NCBI GenBank assembly: GCA_934045905.1
Contig: OW203768.1
Span: forward strand, 25,945,060-26,009,059
Direction: 5' to 3'
DNA: 64,000 bases
Source: Leuctra nigra
Taxonomy: Eukaryota > Arthropoda > Insecta > Plecoptera > Leuctridae
The notes under the pieces were generated by a model. It worked only from the letters and a program-made list of their open reading frames with translations. It was not told where the DNA came from and made no database searches. Below, one piece after another: positions 32,905-43,384 of the stretch (the first letter of the stretch is position 1; each line of letters opens with the position of its first letter). The position numbers and the translations under genes are program-made.

Positions 32905-33095
32905 TCTTCTCCATCAGGGCGTATATTACGGGGAACGACTGTATATGCAGAAAATATTCATTACATATTACTATCCCTTACAGCGGTTCTTAGTAGCTCC
33001 CCCCAAACCATAATAAACCATAATAATCTAATCTAATTCTCCATCAGGGCGTATATTACGGGGATCGACGATATATGTAGAAAAGCTGTATTCAT
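32905..33095 (+). mobile_element. LINE/SINE 3'-tail fragment within a long direct repeat
   Basis: TTCTCCATCAGGGCGTATAT and the ~50 bp after it occur at about 32906-32965 and again at about 33037-33095 with substitutions. Between them is about 70 bp ending AAACCATAATAATCTAATCT, the tail of the LINE/SINE family. This looks like a severely 5'-truncated insertion with an unusually long, now diverged duplication. Confidence 0.55.
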
Positions 33096-33096
33096 A

Positions 33097-33430
33097 TTAC
33101 TGATTACTGATTAGTAATCTTACGTGTCCGTGGCTGATGACATCGCTAGTGAGAAGTTGCTGAGCCGCCGGCGCTCTTGAAACTACTTTGAATGTTCCAT
33201 CTATGTGTATTTCCACCCCCGGCTGACTGGCGACTGCACGAGCGAATGTATGGTTGCACATTACGGTCATATGGGAGTGGTCTGCGGCTGGCAAAGTGGC
33301 AGAAATAACTGTTCGCCAAGTACTTTGCCATCCAGCGAGGATCTTGCTTGAGGAAATCCTTAAACTCGGCTAGTGACCTGGATGGCGAGTGCCGTGGAGA
33401 GTTAGCAATTGTGTCTCCACACTTGTCCAC
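33097..33430 (-). pseudogene. MULE-type transposase fragment
   Basis: Two minus frames overlap: FKDFLKQDPRWMAKYLANSY (33430 side) and HSHMTVMCNHTFARAVASQP followed by GVEIHIDGTFKVVSR...QQLLT. The IHIDGTFK...P...QLLT block is the first-aspartate strand of a MULE transposase domain. A frameshift joins the two pieces. The second Asp and the Glu were not found. Confidence 0.5.
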
Positions 33431-33557
33431 GAAACATACTCTGCCGCATGGTTATGGCTGCAACAATGGGAGCATATGGTAAAATTGACAACTGAGGACG
33501 ATTTTATTATCATCCATTGCGAAACAAGCGATATTGGTCAAGTCTGACGAAAATGTC

Positions 33558-33996
33558 CCCCCGACGGCTGTCACCTTATCGCGGTGGTGGGGTTTGTGTT
33601 GGCCAATGATCCATTGCAGCTACGCCGGCGAGCAAATGCTCATGTGTAAGGGTTACCCATGCCGGACAGATCAGTGGTGAGGCCCAGACCAAGAGCAGCC
33701 ACGGTCGGCCTTACCATGCCCTCCCTTGAATTTGCGGTCCCCTCGGGCCGGCCTCCCCCCTCGAGATGGTGATCCCCCTGAAATCGGGTTCAGCCGGCCC
33801 GAATCCTCACATCCCCCGGTCTGTCCCCATTCCGGCCTGGCCTTCCCACCAGTGCTGGACTCCCCCGGATCGGGCCCGTTAGGTCGACCCCTTCCCTTGC
33901 CCACCAATTATGTTCAACAAAGTAAAATGTAACAATTAATGTGCGCAATATAACCTCGTCGTTGACGCGCCATTAAACCAAACTAATCTAATCTAA
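33558..33996 (+). mobile_element. SINE copy 4
   Basis: 439 bp, flanked by a perfect 14-bp duplication TCTGACGAAAATGT (33544-33557 and 33997-34010). Same 5' C-run, ribozyme-like head, body and 3' stem-loop as copy 3, with tail (CTAAT)n. Of the copies here this has the longest perfect duplication, suggesting a recent insertion. Confidence 0.95.
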
Positions 33997-34199
33997 TCTG
34001 ACGAAAATGTATTCGGTAAACCCTTTATTCATCCCCCACCACATTTAAGCAACTTTTCCAGTTTCCACTACAACAGCAGGTAAAAAATGTGCAAATGATT
34101 TTAAGGCAACAACAATATTACGTAGGCCGCCACACTCTACGCATTTACTATAACTAAACATTGTATACAATAACTAATTTTAACATTTAATCATCATAT

Positions 34200-34995
34200 T
34201 CCTCTTCATTTACTCCTTCTTCTTCTTTAATCTTCTTCCTCCTCCTCTCTTCTCTCCACCAATGCACTCCATCTCTCATCATCTTCCCACCATCGCTCCT
34301 GCTCCACAATCTCATAATTTTTCACACCTCTTGTCTTCAAATCACCACGTATCTGTTCCTCCCATCTGTCTCTTGGCCGACCCACACGTCTCTTCTTGAT
34401 CTGCCTTGTCTTTTCAAATGCTATACGCGGAATTCTATTTACATCCATTCTCCTCATCCTTCCATACCATTTCAATCGTTATTTTCCTATTTTGAAGATC
34501 AAACTTTTAACATCAATTTTTTTCTAATAGTACTGCTTTTAATTTTTTCCAATTTTGATACACCAGCAACACACCTCAAAAACTTCATTTCGGCCGCTTC
34601 GATCATACTCTCTTCTTTCCACCCCATAGACCAAGTAATTATACCATATTATGTCAATATGGGAATGTTATACAACTTGTAAAGTAACATTTTAATTTTT
34701 TCAGGGAAATCCTGATTCCACAAAAAGTTTTGAAATTTTTGGTAAAACTGAGCAGCAATTTTAATTCTTCGATTTACTTCAACGTCAATCTTTGCATTGT
34801 TAGTGATTATACTCCCTAAATATTTTAAATCACTTTAAAATCAATATCTTCATTTCCCAAAAGTATCTTATCTACGATCTTCCTTTTCTTTTTCTTTTGG
34901 TTTCTCTGCATAACAACTGATTCACTCTTCGTCTTGCTTAACTTCATTCCAAACTCTTCCGTTACTCTCTTCCACTTCTCAACTCTATTATCTAA
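34200..34995 (-). pseudogene. RTE-like LINE reverse transcriptase, C-terminal part
   Basis: Minus-strand frames read, in order: VEKWKRVTEEFGMKLSKTKS; KYLGSIITNNAKID; EVNRRIKIAAQFYQKFQNF; AAEMKFLRCVAGVSKLEKI; and RLKWYGRMRRMDVNRIPR with RRVGRPRDRWEEQIRGDL. This is the thumb and C-terminal tail typical of RTE/BovB-like insect LINEs (KYLG..I; AEM+FLR...G; W.GH..RM; RGRP...W...+..DL). A few stops are present. The RT fingers and palm catalytic part were not seen. Confidence 0.75.
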
Positions 34996-35062
34996 TATAA
35001 TAATATATATATAATATATATTAATATATATAATTATAATATTATCTAATAATAATATGTTA
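34990..35062. repeat. AT microsatellite
   Basis: A TA/TATAATA-rich run about 70 bp long. Confidence 0.85.
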
Positions 35063-35470
35063 ACAAAAAAGTGTAAGGAATACAGATCATGTCAAAAACG
35101 TACACATTTTTTTTGAAATTCAGTTTAAAAATTGCTTACAACGTGATATAATGACGCCATCGTAAGAGATCTATTCTTCGGATAAGGTTTATGAAAAGCT
35201 GCATTCTCTGCTGGGCAGATCACTACTATCAGAGCTTCTATCATCCTACAATCGAACTTTAATAATTCATATCGTCGTCAATGTAGTCCCTTAAGACCAT
35301 ACTACAATAATGTAAATTATCGATTCATCCTCATCTTATCATTATATATTTACATAATCTAATACATCTACATTATTGATTATAATATTCCCCTAATTAT
35401 TATGCAATCACCATAAAATCATTATTCTTATTCACATTAAAATCTTCTAATAATCTTCTCACGATCAATA
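35063..35470. other. Unassigned stretch
   Basis: AT-rich, no recognised feature. Confidence 0.45.
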
Positions 35471-35475
35471 TCTAT

Positions 35476-35665
35476 GCACCCCCCGACGGCTGTCACCATA
35501 TCGCGGTGCACCACAGCGCCACAGTGCATTCAATATTACCTAATGGCTAGGTACTTACCAATGCCGAAGTAGAAAAGGGCTAGACGACCTCTCGAACATG
35601 GCGTGGCGAGGGTAGGCGTGGCGAGGAGCCTATAAACCATAATAATCTATTCCCTTCGAGTGCGG
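35476..35665 (+). mobile_element. Short SINE variant with ribozyme-like head
   Basis: It starts CCCCCCGACGGCTGTCACCA with CACC...GGTG as in the SINE head and ends AAACCATAATAATCTATTC, the family tail. The ~130 bp between is not the usual SINE body and contains a GGCGTGGCGAGG motif twice. A separate subfamily or a rearranged copy is possible. It lies 26 bp upstream of LINE copy 2. Confidence 0.55.
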
Positions 35666-35690
35666 GAATTTTTGATAGACTCTTATCGGA

Positions 35691-35771
35691 CCCCCCGAAG
35701 GACTGCCACCTTGACGCGGTGGTGGGGCTTAAGGGGCCAACCCACGGGTTGGTCCCAACTAAAAGCAGTCC
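35691..35771 (+). ncRNA. HDV-like ribozyme, LINE copy 2
   Basis: Same fold as copy 1: P2 GGACUGC/GCAGUCC, P3 CACC/GGUG, P1' GUGGGG, P4 GGGGCCA/UGGUCCC. J4/2 reads AACUAAAA. The P4 loop differs by one base from copy 1. Pairing is preserved. Confidence 0.7.
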
Positions 35772-36480
35772 ACTCATTGCACATCGGGATTCGTGCATGT
35801 CATCATTTCATCATCATTTTCCTCTCTCTTAGTTTTCTCTGTCCCATTTTTAAATGCCATTCCTGCATGTGCAATGAGTTATGTTGACGACTATGCGATA
35901 CGGACATTCTTGATATATTATTTCACTTGCACTCGGTCGAGTGGGTTCCTGAACGGTGACCGGAGTGTGGCTTTGGGAGCAGACAACACTTTTCTCATTT
36001 CACCACATCACTCTCATCATCATTCTTGTCATCTCTTACTTACCTGTTTCTTCTTTCCTAAGATCTTCTTTCTTCTTCTTATATTTTCTGTCAGCTTCCA
36101 GGTCGCACTAAAACGCCCACCCGCGTGTTTGCCGTGCGTGGAGACCCGTAAGGGAGGAAAGGACGATCCTGGTAGCTGAGGATTCGTGGCATATAAAACC
36201 ACCATAATCCAACACACTGCTTTGGCTTCTGCTTCTTCCGAAACGGGAGGCTGGGGACTAATCCATCCCCAGCCAACCGGCTTGTTCGTATGTGTTAAAG
36301 CTGCAACATGGATGAGCGGGTGGTCTACATTGGCATGATGATGCATACTGGTGTCCGAGTCGGTAAGCTGTCACTCATGACTGGTGTAGCGCTACCCGCT
36401 ATACCTTCTGGACAACCCTGGTATTTCTAAAATATCCCATTTGTGGCTCCGTGGTGGGTGGGGATCCAGAAGATGAATTT

Positions 36481-37830
36481 ATGATTGATTTTATTATGAC
36501 GACCACAGCAAACTCCCCCCCTCCCCCAACTTTCAACAAAAATAATACAAATGACAACTAAATAACTCAAAGTGAACCAATACCTAATTTACTCGATAAA
36601 ATTATTGATCCAAAAACAATTTATAAAATGAATTCAAACACAAAGTTTTTCATTATAACAAGATCGGAGCAGGAAGCCACTTTCAACGGCGTCTCTCCCT
36701 TTAAGTTGCAAAATTTTATCCAAAAAGACATTGGCAGGGTACAAGTGAAGAGACTTAGAGACGGCTCTTTGCTTATAAAAACTGAAACTAAAGAACAATC
36801 AACATCTCTAATGTCACTCAAACTGCTGGGCACATTCCCAATCAATGTCGCTCCACACGCAACTCTGAACACTTCCAAGGGCGTAATTTACTCGAGGGAT
36901 TTACTTTGCTTTTCAGAGGAAGAATTACTAAAAGAATTTGAAAGCCAAAATGTAATATTTATAAAGCGCATAATGTCACGTGTAAATAAAGAACTTGTAC
37001 CGACGCCAATGATTTCCCTTACTTTCTCCTCAACAACCCTTCCTGAATATATTTTCGCTGGGTTTATTCGAATACCTGTTCGACTGCACATCCCAAACCC
37101 ATTCAGGTGCTTAAAATGTCAACAACTTGGACACACACATCACAGGTGTGAGAAGGCATATGCTTGCGACAGATGCGGCTCTCCGACCGAACATGGGAAA
37201 CCATGTGACGGGGAGCCCTTCTGCGTCAACTGCAAGGGAGACCATCCATCTTGGTCACGCGAATGCCCCACCTGGAAAAGAGAGAAGAAAATATTAGAAA
37301 TTCAAACAAAGGAGAAAATGACACCACAAGATGCGCGACGTAAATTTTTCCAATTATTTCCAAACCTTTCTAAACCTAAAATTACATACGCACAATCAGT
37401 AGCAACTCCACCTCCAGTATTTACACCTAAAACGTCCGGAGAGTCCGAACTGGAAAATGTATTAAAGATGATAGAACAATTACTCGCAGGACAAACTGAA
37501 ATGAAAGCTAAAATTGATAAACAGACAAAACAAATAAATGAATTACGAAAAGAAAATGAAACTCTTAAATTAGAAAATATTAAAATGAAATCTAAATTAG
37601 AAACAATTAAACCACCCCCTCAAAAGACCCCAGTAAAACCTGCAGCACCATTAAAAACAAACCCTACCGTGAAATTAAACAGATCCTCCTCAAACTTGAG
37701 TACAGAGGATCTGAGAGCTACCAAAGTTAAGAAGACTGTAGGTGTCAGTGGTGATAACGATCCTATGGACACCACTGAAACCAATCCCGCATCGACGGTG
37801 ATTGGAAATCCTAACTTAGGAGTAGGCTAG
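36481..37830 (+). pseudogene. LINE copy 2 ORF1, stop codon near the N-terminus
   Basis: In the same frame as copy 1, a GAA codon reads TAA at 36559-36561, about 26 codons from the start. The remaining frame is open from an ATG at 36628 for 400 residues, including all three knuckles and the coiled coil. An internally started protein would lack only the disordered N-terminus, so partial function is not excluded. Confidence 0.9.
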
Positions 37831-37881
37831 TCAAACCATCTGTGATATATTTTATTTTATATTTTATACATCAATTTTATC

Positions 37882-40800
37882 ATGGATTTTATACAATGGA
37901 ACTGTAATAGTTTTAACGTTCACAAAGAGGAAGTGAAGATTTTATGTGCTGATTTTAATCCTATTGGTTTCCTTTTACAAGAAACCCATTTTAAGCCTTC
38001 CTCTACACCTATCCTACGTGGATATTCTTTTTACCGTAAAGACAAGATTTCATGCGATCGGGCGAGTGGAGGTGTGGCGCTAGTAATTAATGATAATTAC
38101 TACGCCGATCAAATTTTATTACAAACACCATTGCAAGCAGTAGCTGTCAGGATGCACCTTCCCATTCCCGTTTCAATATGCAGTCTTTATTTACCACCGA
38201 CAGAGCGCCTAAATCTTCAAGACCTCAACAATCTTATCGCTCAATTACCCCCACCACTTATGTTAACCGGAGATTTTAATTCCCATAATGTACTATGGGG
38301 CAGTGATCACACTGACGCACGTGGTACGCTAGTGGAAGACTTTTTAACTTATAATAACTTAGTTCTTTTAAACACAGGATCAGCCACTCATTTTAGTTCT
38401 GCCTACGGGTCTTTTACAATGTTGGATTTAGCGATATGTACTCCTTCACTATCTCTTCAGATAGAATGGAATGTACATGACGACTTATGCGGAAGTGACC
38501 ACTTTCCTATCAAGATTAAATTAATGGCACACAATACATCTCATATAAGACACAAGAAATGGAAACTTAAACTTGCGGACTGGGACAAATTTAAGGAGCT
38601 GGCTGTTTTTGATGAAAGCGTAGTTTTCCCTGACATAAAAGAACAAACGAAAAACATTACCGATACTATTATTCAGGCTGCGGAAGAAACGATCCCACAA
38701 ACATCTGGAAAACCTGGGCGTGTCCCTGTCCCTTGGTGGAACGAGGCATGCGCCCAGGCAATTTTAAAACGGAAGAGAGCTCTAAAAATATTTAACAAAT
38801 ACCCAACTGAAACAAATTTACGATCATTTCGACAACTAAGAGCAAAAGCACTTTTCACCATTAAGCAATCCCGCAAGTCCTCTTGGCAGAACTACGTATC
38901 TTCAGTAAACCACCGTACGCCATCGTCACAAGTTTGGGATAAATTAAAAAAGATATCGGGTAAATTTATGACTGTTCCCATTGCCGGCCTTAAAATTGGA
39001 AACTCCGTAGTAACATCACATGACCTTATTGTTGAAGCACTAGCTGACCAATTTTATAACATCTCGAGCTCTGCCAATTACACTCCAGCATTCGTAACAA
39101 TCAAAACCAGGGAAGAACTGAACATTATTAATTTTAATTCAAACAACACGGAGTTTTACAATCAACCTTTTACCTTTTGGGAATTGACTTCGGCAATACA
39201 GGAGTCGCGAGACAGTGCACCGGGTCCCGACTCAATCCATAACAAAATGCTGAAAGCCCTTCCAGTATCGTCCCTTTACTACATTTTAAACCTTTTTAAT
39301 AGAATTTTTAGTGAAGATGATTTCCCTTCAGCTTGGCAAGAAGCCATCACGATTGCCATTCCTAAACCCGGAAAAGATCGTACTAAACCAGAAAGTTACC
39401 GACCAATATCCCTGACAGCATGTTTATGTAAAATTTTAGAACGTATTATTAACCGTCGACTTGTGTGGGTCCTTGAGACGAGAGGCCTTATTGCTGCTGA
39501 GCAATCTGGTTTCCGCCGACATCGCTCCACAATAGATCATCTTACCCACCTAGAATCTCTCATTCAAGACTCTTTTATTTCAAAACATCATCTTTTAGCC
39601 GTATTTTTCGACTTAGAAAAGGCATACGACACAACCTGGAGGCACGGCATTTTAAAAACTTTACACGAATGGGGTTTTAGAGGCCATCTTACTTATTTTA
39701 TTAACAATTTTATGTCAAACCGGAGTTTCCGAGTTCGTCTCGGAAACACCATGTCGTCTCATCGTATACAGGAGAACGGAGTACCTCAGGGCTCCGTTCT
39801 TAGTTGTACCTTGTTTTTAATCGCTATTAACGGTGTCTCTTCTTCCATTAAAAAGCCTGTAAACTTCTCCCTTTTTGTCGACGACCTGGCAATATTCTAT
39901 AAATCATCCGGAATATGTACAGCCGAACGCCAGTTACAATTAACGATCGGTCGTCTAGAGAAATGGGCTGAGGCAACAGGCTTCAAATTCTCAACCAGTA
40001 AAACTTTGTGCATTGATTTCCACCGCATTCGAGGTCTTCATCCACAGCCTAATTTAAAGCTTCTTGGAGGAAACATCACAGTTTCTGAGACGGTAAAATT
40101 TTTGGGAATATTATTTGACAACAAACTAAACTGGAAAGCACATATAAATGAATTAAAAGTAAAATGCTCTAAATCGCTAAATATCTTAAAAATACTTACT
40201 GGAACTTCGTGGGGAGCCGATCGAGTGACGATGCTTCGACTGTACCGTGCCCTGGTGAGGTCTAGGCTGGACTACGGTAGTATGGTCTATTCTTCAGCCA
40301 GGGTGTCGTACATAAAAGCACTCGATACTGTGCATCATACAGCTTTGAGACTGGCAACAGGGGCGTTTCGAACGAGCCCTGTAGTCAGTTTGTACTGTGA
40401 TTCTGGAGAGCCACCCCTTGATGTGAGGAGAGAATATCTACTTTGTAGCTACATCTCGACTCTTCAAGGTATGCCCAATCATCCGACGTACTCTAAAGTG
40501 TTCCGTCCCAATTACAAACGAATATACAACACAAAAGCTAAAGCCACAAGACCGCTTGGAATTCGTCTCTCGGAAATCTTGAAGAACAGAAATATTGAGT
40601 TACCAGAGGTTCAGAGGATCAGATTTATGAAAATCCCTCCCTGGACTGTCTCTCGGCCAATATTAAATACGTCTTTAAGTATGTATCCAAAGGCCCAAAC
40701 CACGAATACAAATTACCAACAACTCTTTTATAAAATGTGTGAAGGTTTTAAAGATTTTATTTTAATATATACAGATGGATCAAAATTAAATGGAGCTGTG

Positions 40801-41568
40801 GGCTGTGGCTATTCGGTATCTAGAACAAATATGGGATATAAACTCAACCCCGATTGTAGTGTATTCACAGCTGAGCTGTATGCTATCCGACAAGCCTTAA
40901 ATTATATTAAAACATCACATAGTAAACAATTCCTCATATGTTCCGACTCCCTGAGCTCTATTCAATCTCTTGACAAATTCTCCCCTAAACAACCCCTCAT
41001 ACAAGACATTCAAACAATTTTAAATGATCTGAACAGCCAAGGATATGTGATCACCTTTTGCTGGATCCCTGGCCATGCAGGGATAGCTGGTAACGAGAAA
41101 GCCGACCAGACAGCGAAAGAAGCCACGCTCAAGCCAGAACTTGATTATCGATGCGTTCCATCAAGTGATTTGAAAAACCAATTTAAAGAGCAAATGAAGA
41201 ATATTTGGCAAGATAAATGGAACAATGTATTAAATAATAAACTTAAATCTATTAAAACATCGATTGAGCCATGGAAATCATCATCTAGGGAGAATAGAAG
41301 AGAAGAAATAGTACTTAGCCGCATGCGCATAGGCCACAGTATACTCACCCATAGCTTTCTCCTACGTCGTGAAGACCCGCCTGAGTGCGATGAATGTCTG
41401 GAGCCGCTAACTGTCCGTCACCTGTTGCTGGACTGTGACGGGTTCCGGGATCTGCGGCGTCGGCTGCAGATGCCGCGGGACCTGGAACAGATCCTGGGGG
41501 ACGAGACGAAGGCAGTCGACCGCCTGGTTAGCTTTCTTAAGGAAGCCGGAATATTTTATCTACTCTAG
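37882..41568 (+). CDS. LINE copy 2 ORF2: endonuclease-RT-RNase H (intact)
   Basis: 1228 residues, uninterrupted. APE-type endonuclease at ~1-215 has QWNCNS (5-10), QETH with E34, GDFNSHN with D130/N132/H134, and SDH at 204-206. Reverse transcriptase at ~450-760 has SYRPISL, FFDLEKAYD with D576, GVPQGS at 632 and FVDD with D666/D667. RNase H at ~958-1085 has YTDGSK with D964, AELYA with E997, CSDS with D1021, WIPGHAG with H1064 and KADQ with D1074, so the catalytic quartet is complete. A cysteine/histidine motif (C..C...VRHLLLDC) lies near the C-terminus. The enzyme would nick target DNA and reverse-transcribe element RNA in place. It starts about 50 bp after the ORF1 stop. The shorter opposite-strand frames are shadows. 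Confidence 0.96.
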   Translation: MDFIQWNCNSFNVHKEEVKILCADFNPIGFLLQETHFKPSSTPILRGYSFYRKDKISCDRASGGVALVINDNYYADQILLQTPLQAVAVRMHLPIPVSICSLYLPPTERLNLQDLNNLIAQLPPPLMLTGDFNSHNVLWGSDHTDARGTLVEDFLTYNNLVLLNTGSATHFSSAYGSFTMLDLAICTPSLSLQIEWNVHDDLCGSDHFPIKIKLMAHNTSHIRHKKWKLKLADWDKFKELAVFDESVVFPDIKEQTKNITDTIIQAAEETIPQTSGKPGRVPVPWWNEACAQAILKRKRALKIFNKYPTETNLRSFRQLRAKALFTIKQSRKSSWQNYVSSVNHRTPSSQVWDKLKKISGKFMTVPIAGLKIGNSVVTSHDLIVEALADQFYNISSSANYTPAFVTIKTREELNIINFNSNNTEFYNQPFTFWELTSAIQESRDSAPGPDSIHNKMLKALPVSSLYYILNLFNRIFSEDDFPSAWQEAITIAIPKPGKDRTKPESYRPISLTACLCKILERIINRRLVWVLETRGLIAAEQSGFRRHRSTIDHLTHLESLIQDSFISKHHLLAVFFDLEKAYDTTWRHGILKTLHEWGFRGHLTYFINNFMSNRSFRVRLGNTMSSHRIQENGVPQGSVLSCTLFLIAINGVSSSIKKPVNFSLFVDDLAIFYKSSGICTAERQLQLTIGRLEKWAEATGFKFSTSKTLCIDFHRIRGLHPQPNLKLLGGNITVSETVKFLGILFDNKLNWKAHINELKVKCSKSLNILKILTGTSWGADRVTMLRLYRALVRSRLDYGSMVYSSARVSYIKALDTVHHTALRLATGAFRTSPVVSLYCDSGEPPLDVRREYLLCSYISTLQGMPNHPTYSKVFRPNYKRIYNTKAKATRPLGIRLSEILKNRNIELPEVQRIRFMKIPPWTVSRPILNTSLSMYPKAQTTNTNYQQLFYKMCEGFKDFILIYTDGSKLNGAVGCGYSVSRTNMGYKLNPDCSVFTAELYAIRQALNYIKTSHSKQFLICSDSLSSIQSLDKFSPKQPLIQDIQTILNDLNSQGYVITFCWIPGHAGIAGNEKADQTAKEATLKPELDYRCVPSSDLKNQFKEQMKNIWQDKWNNVLNNKLKSIKTSIEPWKSSSRENRREEIVLSRMRIGHSILTHSFLLRREDPPECDECLEPLTVRHLLLDCDGFRDLRRRLQMPRDLEQILGDETKAVDRLVSFLKEAGIFYLL

Positions 41569-41941
41569 GACTTACCTGTGATAACCATCTGTGATTTAGA
41601 CATAAGTATATTTTATTGTTTTACACTTTTTACACATTTATTTTAACACGACTCAGATGCAAATATTTGTAAAGAATGCATCTGGGTCAATTGCACACTT
41701 TTGTGTGAAGTGTATTTTAACTTATCATCTAGTCAATAAACGTTTTTATTTATATTACATCTTTCTTTTAACACGACCCAGTTGCAAGTATTTATAAAGA
41801 ATGCATCTGGGTCAAATACACACTTTTGTGTGATGTGTATTTTAACTTACCATCTAGTCATTATACGTTTTTATTTATCCACATTTTTTGTGTGACATAT
41901 ATTTTACTAACTAACAATCTAGTCATTGTACATATTATTAT
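41569..41941 (+). repeat. LINE copy 2 3' UTR with tandem repeats (truncated)
   Basis: It contains the same ~120-bp repeats as copy 1 (GAATGCATCTGGGTCAA, CACACTTTTGTGTGA). It ends within the third unit's downstream part, where SINE copy 5 begins. Confidence 0.8.
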
Positions 41942-42387
41942 CCCCACCGACGGCTGCCACCTTATCGCGGTGGTGGGGTTTGCGTTGGCAAATGATCCAT
42001 TGCAGCTACGCCGGCGAGCATTAACTCATGTGTAAGGGTTACCCATGCCGGACAGATCAGTGGTGATGTCCAGACCAAGAGCAGCCAGGGTCGGCCTAAC
42101 CATGCCCTCTCTTGAATTTGCGGCCCCCCGCGGTCCGGCCTCCCCCCTCGAGATGGTGACCCCCCCTGAAATCGGGCTTAGCCGGCCCGAATCCTCACAC
42201 CCTCCGGTCCGTCCCCATTCCGGCCTGGCCTTCCCACCAGTGCTGGACTCCTCCGGATCGGGCCCGTTAGGTCGACCCCCTCCCCTTGCCCTCCAATTAA
42301 GATCAACAAAGTTAAATATAACAATTAATGTGTGCAATATAACCTCGTCGTTGACGCGCCATTAAACCAAACTAATCTAATCTAATT
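41942..42387 (+). mobile_element. SINE copy 5, fused to LINE copy 2
   Basis: It starts CCCCACCGACGGCTGCC, so its P1 strand CCCCAC pairs perfectly with GUGGGG. It has the full body and ends with the GTTGACGCGCCATTAAACC stem-loop and (CTAAT)n tail. No duplication of the left flank is present on the right. Either it inserted with loss of the LINE 3' end, or it was joined to the LINE by template switching. Confidence 0.9.
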
Positions 42388-42408
42388 AAGAAATAAAATT
42401 AAACGGAT

Positions 42409-42697
42409 TGTTGCATTGAGAAATGATCACGGTATTAGGTAACATGTTTCGAATTAGAAAAGGTATTGGTGGATGGAATGAGTTGCGTGCTTTGTTAGTA
42501 GATGTTGAGAAAAAAGCATGAAGAACTGTTAAAGAAAACTACTTTGCAATTAAACAGATTAGTTCTGATAGCTTTGTCGTTGCTGTCTTTTGTTTCTCTC
42601 ATTTGTTTTTCTTGTTCTTGAAATTATAGAAATTGAGCTAGACCGTTTTTGCTAATTCTTTCTTTCAATTTATGTTCTTACCATTAAAATATCATCA
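42409..42697 (+). repeat. Putative 5' LTR of a Copia element
   Basis: About 289 bp starting TGTTGCATTG and ending ATCATCA, directly followed by a Copia-type primer site. The TG...CA ends and length fit Copia LTRs. The partner LTR was not found, so the left boundary is a guess. Confidence 0.45.
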
Positions 42698-42711
42698 GGT
42701 TATGGGCCCAG
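42698..42711 (+). promoter_or_regulatory. Copia-type primer binding site
   Basis: GGTTATGGGCCCAG follows the putative LTR. This resembles the primer site of insect Copia elements, which use an internal fragment of initiator tRNA-Met. A gag start lies 58 bp downstream. Confidence 0.6.
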
Positions 42712-42768
42712 ATACCCAGGAATAATTAAGATTGATTTGAAATCAAATTTTGATCAGTTTCGATCAAT

Positions 42769-43030
42769 ATGGATTGTTCAGAAGAAAAGTTTCGAGTTCC
42801 TCTGTTTGTTGGCGAGAATTTTTCAAGCTGGGAGTTTCGCATGGATATATTGCATGATCAATTAGATATTTTGGTTTGTACCCAAGAAGATAACGTAAGT
42901 AAAGCTAACAAACTTATGGTTCAAGAAAAATCAAAGAAGGATGGAACCTTCAAGAAGAAGGCAGAAGAACTATTGAAAAAGGAAAAGCATTGTAAAACAC
43001 CGTGATGCATGTAGCTGACTCACACATGGA
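42769..43030 (+). pseudogene. Copia gag, N-terminal part
   Basis: MDCSEEKFRVPLFVGENFSS leads into WEFRMDILHDQLDIL and a lysine-rich stretch. This is the start of Copia gag (F.G.N+..W..R+...L....L). After one frameshift the bases just before 43030 read VMHVADSHME. The next bases of the same protein are found at 51746, in frame, on the far side of an inserted LINE. Confidence 0.75.
43020..43030. repeat. Target-site duplication of the minus-strand LINE (left)
   Basis: TCACACATGGA, repeated exactly at 51746-51756. Removing the intervening DNA and one copy restores a continuous Copia reading frame across the junction. Confidence 0.9.
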
Positions 43031-43384
43031 ATTGAATGAATTGAATTGAATGTTTAGGTTTTACGGTGCGTCGACATCTAGGTCATTTTGCATCGAATAA
43101 AATTTCATAGAACCAATAATGACTAAAAGTAAATATTAATTAATTGACTAGACTGTAAAACTACACTTGGCTGTATAAGGGCCAAATGTAGCACATTAAA
43201 ACATTAATGATTAGGACACAAACAAATAAATAAATAAATAAATAAATAAATAAAGAATGACATATAGTAAAATCTATATTTGGTTGTAGAGGGACCAAAT
43301 ATAGAGGCTAAAATGCTGAGTTTAAAAACGTTAAAATTAACGATTTAAATTTAGCGGAAAAAGTTTTAGTATCACTTTATGTAT

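Larger units (their letters stand above)
35691..41941 (+). mobile_element. I-type non-LTR retrotransposon (LINE copy 2), ORF2 intact, 3' end lost
   Basis: It starts CCCCCCGAAGGACTGCC as in copy 1 and is collinear with it, with scattered substitutions. ORF1 has a stop at 36559. ORF2 is fully open. The 3' UTR is followed to ACATATTATTA at 41940 and then stops abruptly at the start of SINE copy 5. The last ~110 bp of the LINE, including its 3' stem-loop and (TAA)n tail, are absent. I found no target duplication around the LINE or around the LINE+SINE composite. Being nearly identical to copy 1, it is young. Confidence 0.9.
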
